DNA from: Mesostigma viride
Taxonomy: Eukaryota > Streptophyta > Mesostigmatophyceae > Mesostigmatales > Mesostigmataceae
Reading direction: 5' to 3'
Length of the DNA: 20,000 bases
Assembly: GCA_009746045.1 (NCBI GenBank)
Contig: RPFO01000157.1
Location: 10,001 to 30,000, forward strand
Below the pieces are notes generated by a model. It was given only the letters and a program-made list of their open reading frames with translations. It had not been told where the DNA came from and did not search any database. Positions 1-10,050 of this stretch are shown in pieces. How positions within the stretch are numbered: the first letter of the stretch is position 1; each line of letters begins with the position of its first letter. Made by a program: the position numbers and the translations under genes.

Positions 1-3000
1 GCCGTCCTCGCTGGCGCGCCGAAGGAGGTGGCGCCGATGATGCTGGAGACCGTCACCACCCGCAGGCACGGATGGCCCATCCAACGAGCCGACGGATACC
101 TGTCCGTTGGTTCGTTCGCCCGCGTGTTCAGAAACGTGATTAGGGACAGGCACCTCCCCCTCGTCGCCAGAATCGAGACTATCAGCAATATGCACCGAGT
201 CGCCCTCATGATGGCCTCCTGGCCCATCCGAGGAGGGACGTGGGTACCCAAAATCTCGGGCAGACGCAGAGCCTGACCGTGCCAGCTCCGCCGACTGGGC
301 AGCAACTGACCATGCTAGATCAGCCGATGCCACGTCCGGCTCTGGCCTGGGAAACGACAAGTCGCGAGCATCCGCCGGGATCCAGAATACGCCGCCTTGT
401 TCACGCCCCCCAGTATCACTTAACTCTGTACTAGACTCGTCGATAAATTCTCGAGTATCTCCCTCTTGGCCCCCCTGGAGCGCTCGTGTGTGCGGCTGCC
501 CTTGGTCCTGGGGAAGCGCACCTGTATTCGCATATTCATCTTCATCTTTGGAGAATCCTCCTGAACGCGCACGGTTATCCTCGGAGAGCAAGCGGGTGCC
601 GTCATCCTCAAAGGCATCGGCCGGGTCGTCAAAGGTAATGCTGCCGCCGCGCCGGGGGGGCACCCAGCTGGCCGAGGGATGAGGCAGCAGGGACCCGGAC
701 AATGTCACGGGGGTGTATGCAAGGCGACAGGCGGGAGGACAGTAAGCAATCAGCCAACCCCAAGTGTGGTTGGAGGACCAGCGATTCGCCACCAACAAGT
801 GTGGCTGGAGGACAAGCCATGCCCCACCCGTTACTGCGGTTGGAAGACAACTGATGTAACCGCCCAGTCTGGGGGTGGGTAAGTGCTATACCGTGTCGCC
901 AATCAACCAGTCAATCTGTGCTACTCAGTTAACCCCGCAAAACCCCCTTTACTAGCGCTAGTATCATAAAAGCGATATCAACGACCAATAATAATGATCA
1001 TCATCACCCAGCGCACATGGGCCAGGCCCGACGAAGGTGCTTATGCAGGCACGCGCATCGTGCACAAAAAGAATGTCATTCGTAGTGCCACTCACAGGCT
1101 CCTTGCTACCGGACCAACCACTCAAAACTACTGTGAGCTCTCTTCATGGTGATCACGGCGATCATGTTGCCAGAATCACTTCTATCAGATCACCACCATG
1201 ACTGCCAAGGTATGGACACAATAGCCATAGTAGCTCTAGTAGCTTTAGTAGCTGTAATAGCCACAGCAGCTATAGTAGCTATTGTACCACTTGCAGAAAA
1301 GGAGTTGCCCCCTGGCCATGGTTTAGTTACTTATCGCGTCCACCGGTAACCACCACACCAGTTCAAAATCCTTGTGAGGCAACAAATCCTCCAGTCTGAG
1401 TAGTGTCAACTGGTTAGATACCAAACAGAGCCCACTCACCCCATCGCTCTGGCTTGGCTCCTCCGAGCCATAGCTTCCGCAATGTGTGGCCGGATGTGGC
1501 GGTAATGTACGCAGCTCTCGCCATGATGGACATGTGCCTCTGATGCGTCTGCTCCTCCAGTCTTAAACTCGCCAGTCTCAGATACCGCATCTCTGTCATC
1601 TGTCACACTGAGCCGGGGACCAGCAGTGTCAGCCAATAGCAAGCCATCCTCCTCTTCTACGGAGCTTGCAGCTGAGTGTCCTTCCCGAGAACCATCCTGT
1701 CGGCTTATAGGCAGGGGGCCCATAGGGCGGCCCCCGACGGTTATCTGGGCGGGGATGAGCGTCGACGTGGCCTCGAGAGGTAGCTCCTGGGATGCGTCAC
1801 CGTCTGGGTATAATCGGTCCCAGACAGGGGAGAATAGAATGCTTTCGGTGCTGTGATCATTATTGGACGAGACGCCTGTGCAAGGGAGCCATTACGAAAT
1901 TGTTGGGAACGGTGACGAAATCAATGGCATCTCAGTATTGGCCCATGCCAGCAAGCCATTGAGCGCGAATGCTAACGACATAACCTGCACGTGCATGCTA
2001 TCCTACGAAAGATAGTTCAATTGTCTTTTCTGTCATTAAGGATAAACATGGAACGTACCTGCGTTGCCGTCAGCGCGGAGCCCTTGACATGGCCAGCACG
2101 TAATCCAAAGGGTTAAGGCGAATATGAAGCAATTGGCCTTCATGGCTGGCGGGTACTTACACATTTTTACTCCCCCAAGCCGGCAATATCATTCCGTGAA
2201 CACATTCTAATCAAGGCTGGTGAGTCGGCGGTACAATGCTGATGCCTGCAGTCACGGACTTCCTGCGACACCACTACTGAACAATCCTACACGAGACCAC
2301 CCATTACGCAGCATAGGTTTCCAATGCTGTGGTTTCCTGTACAAATTCGCGCTGTTTTTTTAGAGGTCGTGCATTGCCTCAGCTTTCAGTACTCTTGTAT
2401 TACCTAATTCAATGTGCGAACGTTATGCGTCGCATTTCCGTCGCTAACATAGGCTTCTGGTGAAAACGCTAACCTGAAGTCCATCGCGATTCGCGCGCAG
2501 GTCTTGTTTTGGCAACTGGCAATCTTTTCTGCGGAAGTCTGTTGACTGTTTAGTGTTTACCTCCCGGGGCCCCGGCCCCGTTCATCACGATCTATCATGA
2601 TCAGTTTTTATTACGGGCCTCTTGCGTGAGTCCATTAGGGCTGGGTGTACGAGAGTCAGTTCCTACTTCCCCAGCTATCTATACAGTAGCCTCATGTTCG
2701 GCGTGGGATTCTACTACAGCTGTAACTTCCCCATCTTGCCGGCGCCCCGCGCAGACTGGCGGCATTTTGCCGCGAATTTTTGTGGCACATGGCCTTGATG
2801 CAACCTGATGCAACTCATGCAAGCCCTCAGGCCTCATTGTTCGTTGTTACCACAAACTTTGCCAGGCAACCTACCTAGTCACTAGTAACTACCCAGGCAC
2901 GCCTACTTACGGTAATAAGAAATTTTCTTACAGTATTTATAAGTTAGATTAGGAAAATTACGTGTAAGCGTGTAGCGCACGACCGGGAAGATCCGAATCG

Positions 3001-3258
3001 AAGGTGACACTCACTACTGACGAGGACCTGTGGGGTCGGCTTCGTCCTCGGATCGTCTTCGTCCTCTTTTCGGTCATAAGCGATCTGACACTGATGACAT
3101 GCAAGACTCGGACTAGCTTGCAGGATATTGTGGCGTACCCCTCTCACAGGGCATTCCTTTGCAGCGGACATGGAAAATTTAAACGGGGAAAACTTGACTT
3201 TTGTAACAGGTAGCTGTTGCACTGCAAACGAGCATTTCCCGTAAAAGCCGATTACCAT
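1..3258 (-). CDS. Unrecognised acidic, Ser/Gly-rich protein; 5' part of a multi-exon gene, truncated by the left window edge
   Basis: Three minus-strand exons join in frame. Exon 1 is 3258-3015 (first ATG at 3258, with an in-frame TAG upstream; a second ATG at 3171 is equally possible) and ends at a GTGAGT donor in phase 1. Exon 2 is 1875-1440: it follows a CTTGCACAG acceptor, enters in phase 1 and ends at GTGAGT in phase 2. Exon 3 is 667-1: it follows a pyrimidine-rich CCTCGGCCAG acceptor, enters in phase 2 and stays open to the window edge, about 222 codons without a stop. The protein is hydrophilic and looks disordered, with acidic clusters (SSVEEEDG, FDDPADAFEDDG, SKDEDEYA, LDSGDEGE) and a basic Arg/His stretch near residues 207-226 (HYRHIRPHIAEAMARR). 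There is no signal peptide or membrane segment. Exon 1 contains one CHQC, not enough to call a zinc finger. Both phase matches and the even acidic composition support real coding. I do not recognise the family; the C-terminal part, which may carry a domain, is outside the window. Confidence 0.55.
668..1439 (-). other. Intron of the left-edge acidic gene
   Basis: GTGAGT donor at 1439, acceptor AG at 669-668 on the minus strand. It contains a degenerate pair of repeats around 762-850 (variants of tgtggYtggaggac) and a short interrupted repeat of a 9-bp TAGTAGCTN unit at about 1221-1290. No further exon is needed to keep the frame, and I see no other gene. Confidence 0.45.
1221..1290. repeat. 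Degenerate 9-bp tandem repeat (TAGTAGCTN)
   Basis: Several imperfect copies of a TAGTAGCTN unit run in tandem. Translated on the plus strand they give an Ile/Ala/Val string that could be mistaken for a membrane helix. The reading frame there is short and unsupported. Confidence 0.5.
1876..3014 (-). other. Long first intron of the left-edge acidic gene
   Basis: Runs from a GTGAGT donor at 3014 to a CTTGCACAG acceptor ending at 1876. The sequence is of mixed composition, with scattered stops in all frames and no recognisable exon, RNA gene or transposon. A GC-rich hairpin (ggggccccggcccc) lies near 2566-2579. Confidence 0.45.
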
Positions 3259-3500
3259 GCACAATTGGATGTGTGGAAACTAATGCTCAAAACGCGGAAA
3301 CCAATAGGGAATGACTGCACGTCACTTGACAAACATCTGCACTGCAGCAATTGCATAAGAACGACTACAGCAGGACAGCTGTAGATGCACGTGGCTTATC
3401 GAGAATGACAGGTTGCTTAGCCCCTAGTATGTTTTCGTAAGCGGGCCTTTCAAGGGCCTTCAACGGGCCTAAACAGGTCTTCCGCTTTTATTTCGCTGGC
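3259..3500. promoter_or_regulatory. Compact divergent (bidirectional) promoter region with three GGGCCT boxes
   Basis: The minus-strand acidic gene (first ATG at 3258) and the plus-strand F-box/LRR gene (ATG at 3501) start head to head about 240 bp apart, or about 330 bp if the 3171 ATG is used. Three GGGCCT boxes at 3443-3448, 3454-3459 and 3465-3470 are spaced exactly 11 bp apart, 31-58 bp before the plus-strand ATG. No convincing TATA box is seen on either strand. That this is a shared promoter is inferred from geometry; the boxes could lie in the 5' UTR. Confidence 0.4.
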
Positions 3501-4328
3501 ATGAACTCGGCAGGCGGACCCCCTCGTTTTGGGGCCGACATGCGCAGCCCCGGGAACACCATCCCCTTGGAGATGTTGATCGGTCTAGCGGGCATCGGGG
3601 CGCACATCATGGCGTTTGTGCCGCTAGTGAAGCGCGCCCGCCTGCGCGCCGTGTCCCACACGTTCCTCCGTGCCGTTGACGAGTCTCTTTTGTCTCTTTC
3701 GGAGATTTTCGCCGAGGATATCCGCCTCCCCCCCTCGCCGGCCGCCCTCCAAGCGTTTGATTGGTTCGCGGGAAAATGCCCGAATCTGGTCAAGGTCAGC
3801 ATGGCCCGGAGGTGCGAAGAGGAGGATAGTGACATACGAGCGGAGCATTATCTCACGTCGTGGCGGGTGAGCGACCGGGGACTACTGTCATTGGTCACCG
3901 TGGGATGCCCGAGGCTCCGGCACGTGAATTTCAGGCACTGCCGGGGTGTCACAGATGCGGGCATAAGTGCATTGGCGCGCGGGTGCCCGCTACTGGAGCA
4001 CGTGAATCTCGCCGGTTGTAAGCGGGTGATGGACGCCGGTGTCCAGGCGGTCGGGGAGCATTGCCCCCGGTTGCGGTATTTAAATGTCTCGTGCTGCAGG
4101 GTGACGGATGTCGGCATAGTCACGGTCGCAGAGCACTGCTCTGCGCTGAGCTGGCTGTGGGTGTCGAGGTGTGACGCGGTTACAAATGCAAGCATAAGGG
4201 TGGTCGCGTTGGAGTGCCCGCTGTTGAGGTACCTGAATGTGGACGGGTGCGATGCCGTCACGGAGAGTTGCCGGCAGTGGTTGCGTGAAAAGTGTCCATC
4301 TGCGCAGGTCACCGGCCTTAAGCGGTAG
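3501..4328 (+). CDS. F-box-like protein with cysteine-containing leucine-rich repeats (FBXL/AMN1-like)
   Basis: An intronless 275-residue protein. The ATG is the first after an in-frame TAA near 3438. Residues 21-60 resemble an F-box: IPLEMLIGLAG, a short spacer, then KRARLRAVSHTFLRAVD, matching the 'LP.ELL..I....R.V.R.F...V' pattern. Residues about 123-270 hold five full CC-type LRRs and a partial sixth. Each has the VTDxGI-xxxAxxCPxLxxLNVxxC rhythm, starting near 123, 150, 176, 201, 227 and 253. In FBXL and AMN1 proteins this solenoid binds substrates for SCF-type ubiquitin ligation, while the F-box contacts SKP1. AMN1-like proteins lack a clear F-box, so the assignment between them rests on residues 21-60. 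The protein is shorter than most FBXLs, which have ten or more repeats. No signal peptide or membrane segment is seen, so a cytosolic or nuclear location is expected. The target is unknown. Confidence 0.8.
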   Translation: MNSAGGPPRFGADMRSPGNTIPLEMLIGLAGIGAHIMAFVPLVKRARLRAVSHTFLRAVDESLLSLSEIFAEDIRLPPSPAALQAFDWFAGKCPNLVKVSMARRCEEEDSDIRAEHYLTSWRVSDRGLLSLVTVGCPRLRHVNFRHCRGVTDAGISALARGCPLLEHVNLAGCKRVMDAGVQAVGEHCPRLRYLNVSCCRVTDVGIVTVAEHCSALSWLWVSRCDAVTNASIRVVALECPLLRYLNVDGCDAVTESCRQWLREKCPSAQVTGLKR

Positions 4329-4817
4329 ATGTACGGATTGTAGCCTGAAGTCGGTTCCATCCATATCTGTATATAGGTGTTGGATGCCTATCTATCATGG
4401 TGTCCAAAGCATAGTGTTATTCTGGAGGCGTGTCTTGCGCTGTAAACACCTATGTGGTGCAATTTTACAGCCTCATCTTGGTTGCGGATTTGAGGCCTAG
4501 CTATAACTTGTCCCAAAACTTGTCTGCATTCATGAAGTGAGACAACTATGCTCGCTTCTGCTGGCCCCGTCGCCTCCCAACAGATTCGTGTAAACGGTAT
4601 CAGTCAAACTGGGACAATATGTTACAATCCATCATTAAAACACAGAAGAAAGAATACTTATGCCAACTTTTAGAGTGGCTACTTATACGTTTGCATATAA
4701 CCCTTCAGCATGTAATATACACACTCTTCTCTTACACACAATTCTCTTTTATTTCCTCGGTATAAGGCGGCATGTTGCAGCAAAGTTCGTTGCGCTGTCA
4801 TCCATGCACCCACATCA
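4329..4817. other. 3' flank of the F-box/LRR gene; no gene seen
   Basis: AT-richer sequence without coding signal. A TGTAA at 4441-4445, about 113 bases after the stop, matches the polyadenylation signal used by many green algae. One short motif is weak evidence. Confidence 0.35.
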
Positions 4818-5093
4818 TTCCTTCCTTCCTTCCTTCCTTCCTTCCTTCCTTCCTTCCTTCCTTCCTTCCTTCCTTCCTTCCTTCCTTCCTTCCTTCCTTC
4901 CTTCCTTCCTTCCTTCCTTCCTTCCTTCCTTCCTTCCTTCCTTCCTTCCTTCCTTCCTTCCTTCCTTCCTTCCTTCCTTCCTTCCTTCCTTCCTTCCTTC
5001 CTTCCTTCCTTCCTTCCTTCCTTCCTTCCTTCCTTCCTTCCTTCCTTCCTTCCTTCCTTCCTTCCTTCCTTCCTTCCTTCCTTCCTTCCTTCC

Positions 5094-5095
<2 letters not shown>
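4818..5095. repeat. (CTTC)n / (GAAG)n tetranucleotide microsatellite
   Basis: About 278 bases, close to 70 uninterrupted tetranucleotide copies, with no substitution visible inside the tract. All pyrimidines are on the plus strand and all purines on the minus strand. The long reading frames across it (FLPS and GRKE repeats) are artefacts of the repeat. Confidence 0.97.
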
Positions 5096-5189
<94 letters not shown>

Positions 5190-5203
5190 ATGCATGCGTG
5201 CGT
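5096..5203. repeat. (GCGT)n / (ACGC)n microsatellite fused to the preceding tract
   Basis: Begins directly where the CTTC tract ends. About 23 clean copies are followed by a few CATG-type variants near 5187-5195, then unique sequence. The switch between units is abrupt, making one compound locus of about 385 bp. Confidence 0.95.
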
Positions 5204-6058
5204 CCTACTTTTTAGTAGGTACCCATATCATGCATGCACATTAATTAATTAATTAAACTCGTGCTCCCGTTGGGGAGTCACGGAGCACCGGAGTGCTTTT
5301 AATCCCTGTATGTGCACAACAGGAAGAAAGGGCAGAGACCCCCTTGCTCCTTCATGCATGCCAGAGGCATGCCACAGCAGCAATCGGACATGATAGACGA
5401 TCCGGCAAGTTCTGTTGGTGCAATAAGACCCATGTGACCTCGCTTCCAGCAGATTGATTCCACATTTTTAATGGTTGAAAGCGCCTTAGCTTTGAATTAG
5501 CTGAGAATTGAGTTGTGCATATTCTTCTATATCCTATGCACTGTCATCTGTTTTCATCATGTATAATGACAACAATCTTGTGAAGAAGATCTGTAATAAA
5601 CACACGTGCTATTTTCTTGTTTTTTGCATATTGACATTGAAAGTTTGGCCTCAAGTACGGACGGGCCTCAACTACGGATGCCTGCAAATGACATCATAGC
5701 CACAGCATAACACAACTGGCAAGATCACACTTGGGCAGGTGCCACCTTCACAATGGGCACTGCTCTCACGCTGGATGAATGCTATAAACTCCAAAGTACC
5801 ACGCACTAGCACTTTTACACACATGTACACACATGTGACACCTAATAGTCAAGCCATGACGATGAAAAAACAGGGTCAGTCATCCAGTGACTTCCAATGG
5901 CCTGAAAAATAGCTCTTCTGCATGTTATTGTCGCAGGCGGCATGGCACATGCAGCCTATTGCCATCACAGCGACAAAGCTCTCCAGCATACAGTCTGGTA
6001 TCGCATTACCATGACTCTCGCTTTTGCGTCTCCACTCCGTGACTTTGATCTTTCTTGG
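5204..6058. other. Convergent intergenic region; no gene seen
   Basis: Lies between the 3' ends of the plus-strand F-box/LRR gene and the minus-strand PRD3-like gene. It contains a short (TTAA)n stretch at about 5241-5256 and AT-rich sequence. Frames are short and no RNA gene is recognised. It probably holds the 3' UTR of the minus-strand gene. Confidence 0.5.
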
Positions 6059-9000
6059 CTAATGCGCAAAAGGCTTGCGCACACTCTTAGCGCGCCTTGC
6101 TCGTGCCCGGGAGATCTTGTCATTGATCAGTTGAGCATCTTCCTCAGTTGCTTGCAGCAGGTCCATGATGCTCATTCTTCCTGAAGGGGTGGCACAGTAA
6201 ACGCAACGTTCAATAGGAAAGTACGTCAGACTGCACGGTCCGAGTAAACACACAGACACAAAAAACTTTTCGTCATTTATCACACAAAACCTTCTAGCCT
6301 TGCCATAAACTAGACAGAAAACAGCTGTAATAGGTACGTACACCAACAAAACGTCATATTTGAGGTGCATAGAAGTAATTTGAACTCGTCATCAGAAAAA
6401 GGCTGCATGTTCACTTACTTGGCTCTACCACGATCTTTGGTTTTGCCGCAGGACTCGCAGGGCTGATCTTCGATGACGCTTGCAGGGGGAGCGGGCGCAT
6501 GCGTTTTTTAATTGTCCAGCCTGCTGCCAGGAATGCATTCCCATCCTTAAGATGTAAACCCTTCTCCTTTGAGGTTTGCTCTTTGTCCTCACTGTCTGGA
6601 TGGCAGTGGGTAGAAGCTGAAGGCTGAGCTTCCAGCCCTCCTGCGATTGTTATGCTCTTGTCATCCTTTTTGCATATCTCAGGGCTCAGCTGCTGGCTGT
6701 GCGGAATAAACAAAGCAGGCAGAAGAAGCGGACACTAATATTAGGCATCTAAGCACCCTAGTTCAGCTGGTGGCTTTGTCCAACCTGGATGAATGCACGC
6801 AAATGGCCACCCCATTGCATCAGGTCAAAGGCGTCTCCATTGCATGCAAAATCACGTAGTGCGGCGAGCATTTCAAGAGGCATATTATACAAGAGGCATG
6901 TGTGTCAGGTTGTAGGGCTGTAGGCCTGCAAAACAACTGCCTCAATCCCAGGTGTATGACTTCCAAGTGCATAAACTGTTCAGACCTGCTTTCTGAACCC
7001 ACCAGGAGAGCGCTGTGAGCCTGTCCCCGACAGAATGGCATAATCAAACGAGTAAATAATTATTAAAATGCTAACCTTAACTTCAATTAACCTTCACATG
7101 GATTATGGGTGAAGTAGAAATAGCTTGACGAAACAGGATGGGCTGAGCGAAAAGCACATTATCATGCATTTTTCTCATGCATGGAGAGCACTTTTAATAC
7201 ATGTTCAACATGCAAGTGCCCGGAGCATCAACCCAGTGATGTCTAAGCTCCTCCAGCACAGTACTCGGTCACTGGCTATAAGTTACCTACCCACTACAAT
7301 GTATGTTGTGAACTGGGTAAGGAAACTAAATAGTGTTCATGGCCAGCTTAATGCTTCTTTGTCAACAATCATCCTTACTTTAAGAAGAAAGACAAATAAG
7401 CTTGTGTCAAGGACAAAGCTGCTGCATCACCTCTGAAGTCTTTAAAACAGATTTGCAGCTGCCAGTGTGTCCTCACAACCTTTTGCTAGATTATGCGGAT
7501 GATGCTACCTAGTCAAACCTTTTACCTGATTTCGCAGATCTTGCTGCTGGAGTAATTGCCTTCCTGCTGCTGCACGTGCAAGATAGGGAGATGGGAATAC
7601 AGAATGGTAAGCGCTTGGAGTATGGATAAAAAGAATAAAGCTGGCACATTGTTGCCGCTTTTGGGAGATATGATGAATGGCTAGTTGGTAAGCTGTCATG
7701 CTCAACATGCAATGCAAACACAATCAGAGGGGAGCGTTCGAGGGTAATTGGCAATAGCTTCGTTGGCCGTATACCTATCAAATGTAGCTCACTCCTTGGG
7801 CTGCCTCCAGTGGTCCCAGTGCAAGTACACTTTTTCCAGAACGTAATTGGGTGGCTATAGTATGCAAAAACCAGGTAGGACATACAAGCAGTCTAGCATG
7901 ATTTATGAGATGGATTGGCTTTTTAGATAACAATACGATATTATGTCAAAAGAAAGCAAAGGATCCGTGTTGCGTTGGTCAGGATGCTGACAATGAATAG
8001 TTGGTTGTCCATGCAGAACAGCACTCAAAGGCGGGAATGGCATCGAGCAAGGAAGGCAACAATGACACGCCTCCCGGGCAGCTGGCTTGGAACAGACAAG
8101 AAAAGCCTTGCAGCTGCACATTGCTGAAAATTACAGCGTACCTGTTCTTGGTGTCTTGCTGGGTCAAGTTGTGGAAGGCCTTGGTGAATCTGTGACAATC
8201 ATTGTCACAGCATTGCCATGTGAATGTATAGGGACAAATAAAGGAGAAGGGATCAGTAATTCAGCAAAAATGCACCGAAAGATTCTGCAGCATATGATGA
8301 AGAACAGAAATCCTGTCTTGTTAGGACCTCATGAATCAACCAATTCTAATTACTCACATCCTCCAACTCCTTCCTCAACAGATCGACTTTCGCATCCAGC
8401 TGATCACAGAGCGTACGAGAAAGCTGTTGCTGGTCCTCCAGGTGGTCTTTCATCTGGAGAACGGAGACAGCCACCAATTTAAGTAGTTCATGTACGACGT
8501 CAGCTCTGGCATTCCCAGTCTTCATTTACAATTGAGAAACAAATCATGTCACAGGGAGTGCATTAATGATAGAGAAGTGTTGCCAGCAGACATTACTACG
8601 CACACCTTGCTTCACTGTAGCAAACATTCAATCTTCCTGTGGACGCCTTCTTCACTTCCTAACTTTGAGGATTAGTTGCAAAAAAACCATTGGCTAAAGG
8701 GTTCTGCTTGGCTTCTTCAGCCTGTCCCATGTGCCAGTGCATTATCAAGAAACCTAAACACACAAGCCTGCCATTTAGTTACCTTTTGCCAAACCATTTA
8801 CTAGTATCACAGAAAACATAGCAAAAAGTTGGGAGAGGTTGTTATGCCAAGTCAAACAGCAGGCAAGTACACTTGCAGTGCACATCGGAACAAGCTGGGT
8901 ATTGGAAGAACTGGTGTTAACAATTTTAACTGTCCGCCAGTAGCCGGGTAATATGATGAACGTCGGCGGTGTGAGCACAGAAATGTAAATAATTAAAGAT

Positions 9001-10050
9001 TGGGGCTTGACGGGGGAGAAAACAATGGGGAGACTAAGAAAATAAAAAGCAGAACCCGACTTCATGCAATGGTCCCCACCACCATGTCCTAGTTGCAATT
9101 ACCACGAATGACAGTTCAGTAGTCTCTTCAACTTACCAATGAGCAGACTGCAGTGGTTATCCTTTCTGTAGCTGGGTCGGACATCACTGCGGTAGTAAAC
9201 ATGTCATGGCAATTGTAGTAAGAACAGCTCAATGACATTAGCAGTTGAAAAGCTAAATCCTTCCTTCGCCAAGATGAGCAGTCTTCAAAGCAACAAGACA
9301 GACAAACGAGTAAATTGCATTCTCACAGCAATTTGCTGACTTACACGTTTCCATCTTTGCATTCAACGAGGTCTTCATGGAGTCAAGGCATTCTCGCATT
9401 TCCCTCAACGACCCAGACATTAGATGGCAGGCACTTTCAAGTGACTCCATTCTGCGCTCAATGCTGTGGACAGCAAGCTCTGAGCGGGTCTCTTGGCTCG
9501 CTTTTGCGACTCCTGCATGAACCAAGGCAAGGTTTCTGGCTGGCTGCGCATCTTTCTTGGCAGGAAATACGGGAGGCTGAGAAGCATATGCGGAGCGGTA
9601 GTTGACTGGAGGTCGTGATCCCTGCGAAAGACGCACTGGTTGAGCCTGCAGGCACAACGAATGTTTTACAAAAGGGATAGAAGAAAAACGCACGAACTGA
9701 GTACGTATGTTTGAAAAACGACTACGTAAGCGCAGAATACGCAAATACACGAATTTAAGGAGTTACATGGATTGTTAACGATATCTCATTATGAAACTGT
9801 GACGAAACAGGGCTGAACGCAGTTTAAAAACCTCTAAGAAGGCGTCTTGGTGCAGGAATTCTTGAGAAAGTCCGGGTTGTGACAATCCTTGATATGACAG
9901 GCTGGAACTCTGGCTAGGCTGGCTGTAGCCGAATTTCTGGCTCCAATCCATGGCGGGCTCGCTGCTGGAAAAGGTCTTCGTGCTCTTCCGGTTCGGAAAT
10001 CGTTCACGCACGTACCTGCAAGCATAATTCATATTCCTTTTCAGATTCAT
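6059..10050 (-). CDS. PRD3/PAIR1-like meiotic double-strand-break protein (eight-exon model)
   Basis: Exons: 10050-9832, 9645-9345, 9171-9137, 8453-8358, 8189-8142, 7569-7526, 6696-6419, 6180-6059. All junctions are GT-AG, phases match at every join (0,1,0,0,0,2,1), and the total is 1143 nt, about 380 residues plus stop. The ATG at 10050 follows an in-frame TGA. Known plant PRD3/PAIR1 proteins have about 450-490 residues. Likeness as remembered: an N-terminus of the M-x-L-K-x-N-x-A-C type (MNLKRNMNYAC); a Ser/Gln-rich SQPSQSSSLSYQGLSQ segment at 43-58; a coiled-coil stretch about 132-217 (ERRMESLES, CDQLDAKVDLLRKELED); a late GWTIKKR around Trp308; and a basic C-terminus ([13 protein letters not shown]). 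PRD3 is a Mer2/IHO1-type nuclear factor needed for SPO11 breaks. Exons 5 and 6 are the least certain: exon 6 reads more coiled-coil-like (RQLLQQQDLRNQ) in another frame. Any coiled-coil nuclear protein is the alternative. Confidence 0.55.
6697..7525 (-). other. Intron 6 of the PRD3-like gene
   Basis: Runs from a GTAAAA donor at 7525 to a TTTATTCCGCACAG acceptor ending at 6697. A possible 35-nt exon (about 7030-6996) sits between AG and a poor GTCTGA donor. Including it would break the phase, so it is left out. Confidence 0.35.
8454..9136 (-). other. Intron 3 of the PRD3-like gene
   Basis: Runs from a GTAAGT donor at 9136 to a pyrimidine-rich CTCCGTTCTCCAG acceptor ending at 8454. A 107-codon minus-strand frame at 8775-9098 lies inside but has no family resemblance and is not needed for phase, so I treat it as intronic. 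Confidence 0.45.

Noticed and set aside
3123-3171. CHQC motif as a possible CDCA7-type (zf-4CXXC_R1) zinc finger
   Set aside because: Only one CxxC is present and the following residues do not match the family.
3848-4360. A 170-codon minus-strand frame rich in Thr, Ser and Cys
   Set aside because: Shadow of the LRR coding sequence; the plus-strand LRR pattern explains the lack of stops.
4818-5203. CRISPR array or other prokaryotic repeat system
   Set aside because: Units have no spacers, and the gene structure is plainly eukaryotic; none of the tandem repeats in the window fits a CRISPR.
4660-5244. Long frames with FLPS, VRAC or GRKE repeats
   Set aside because: They are translations of the tetranucleotide microsatellites and have no conserved flanking protein sequence.
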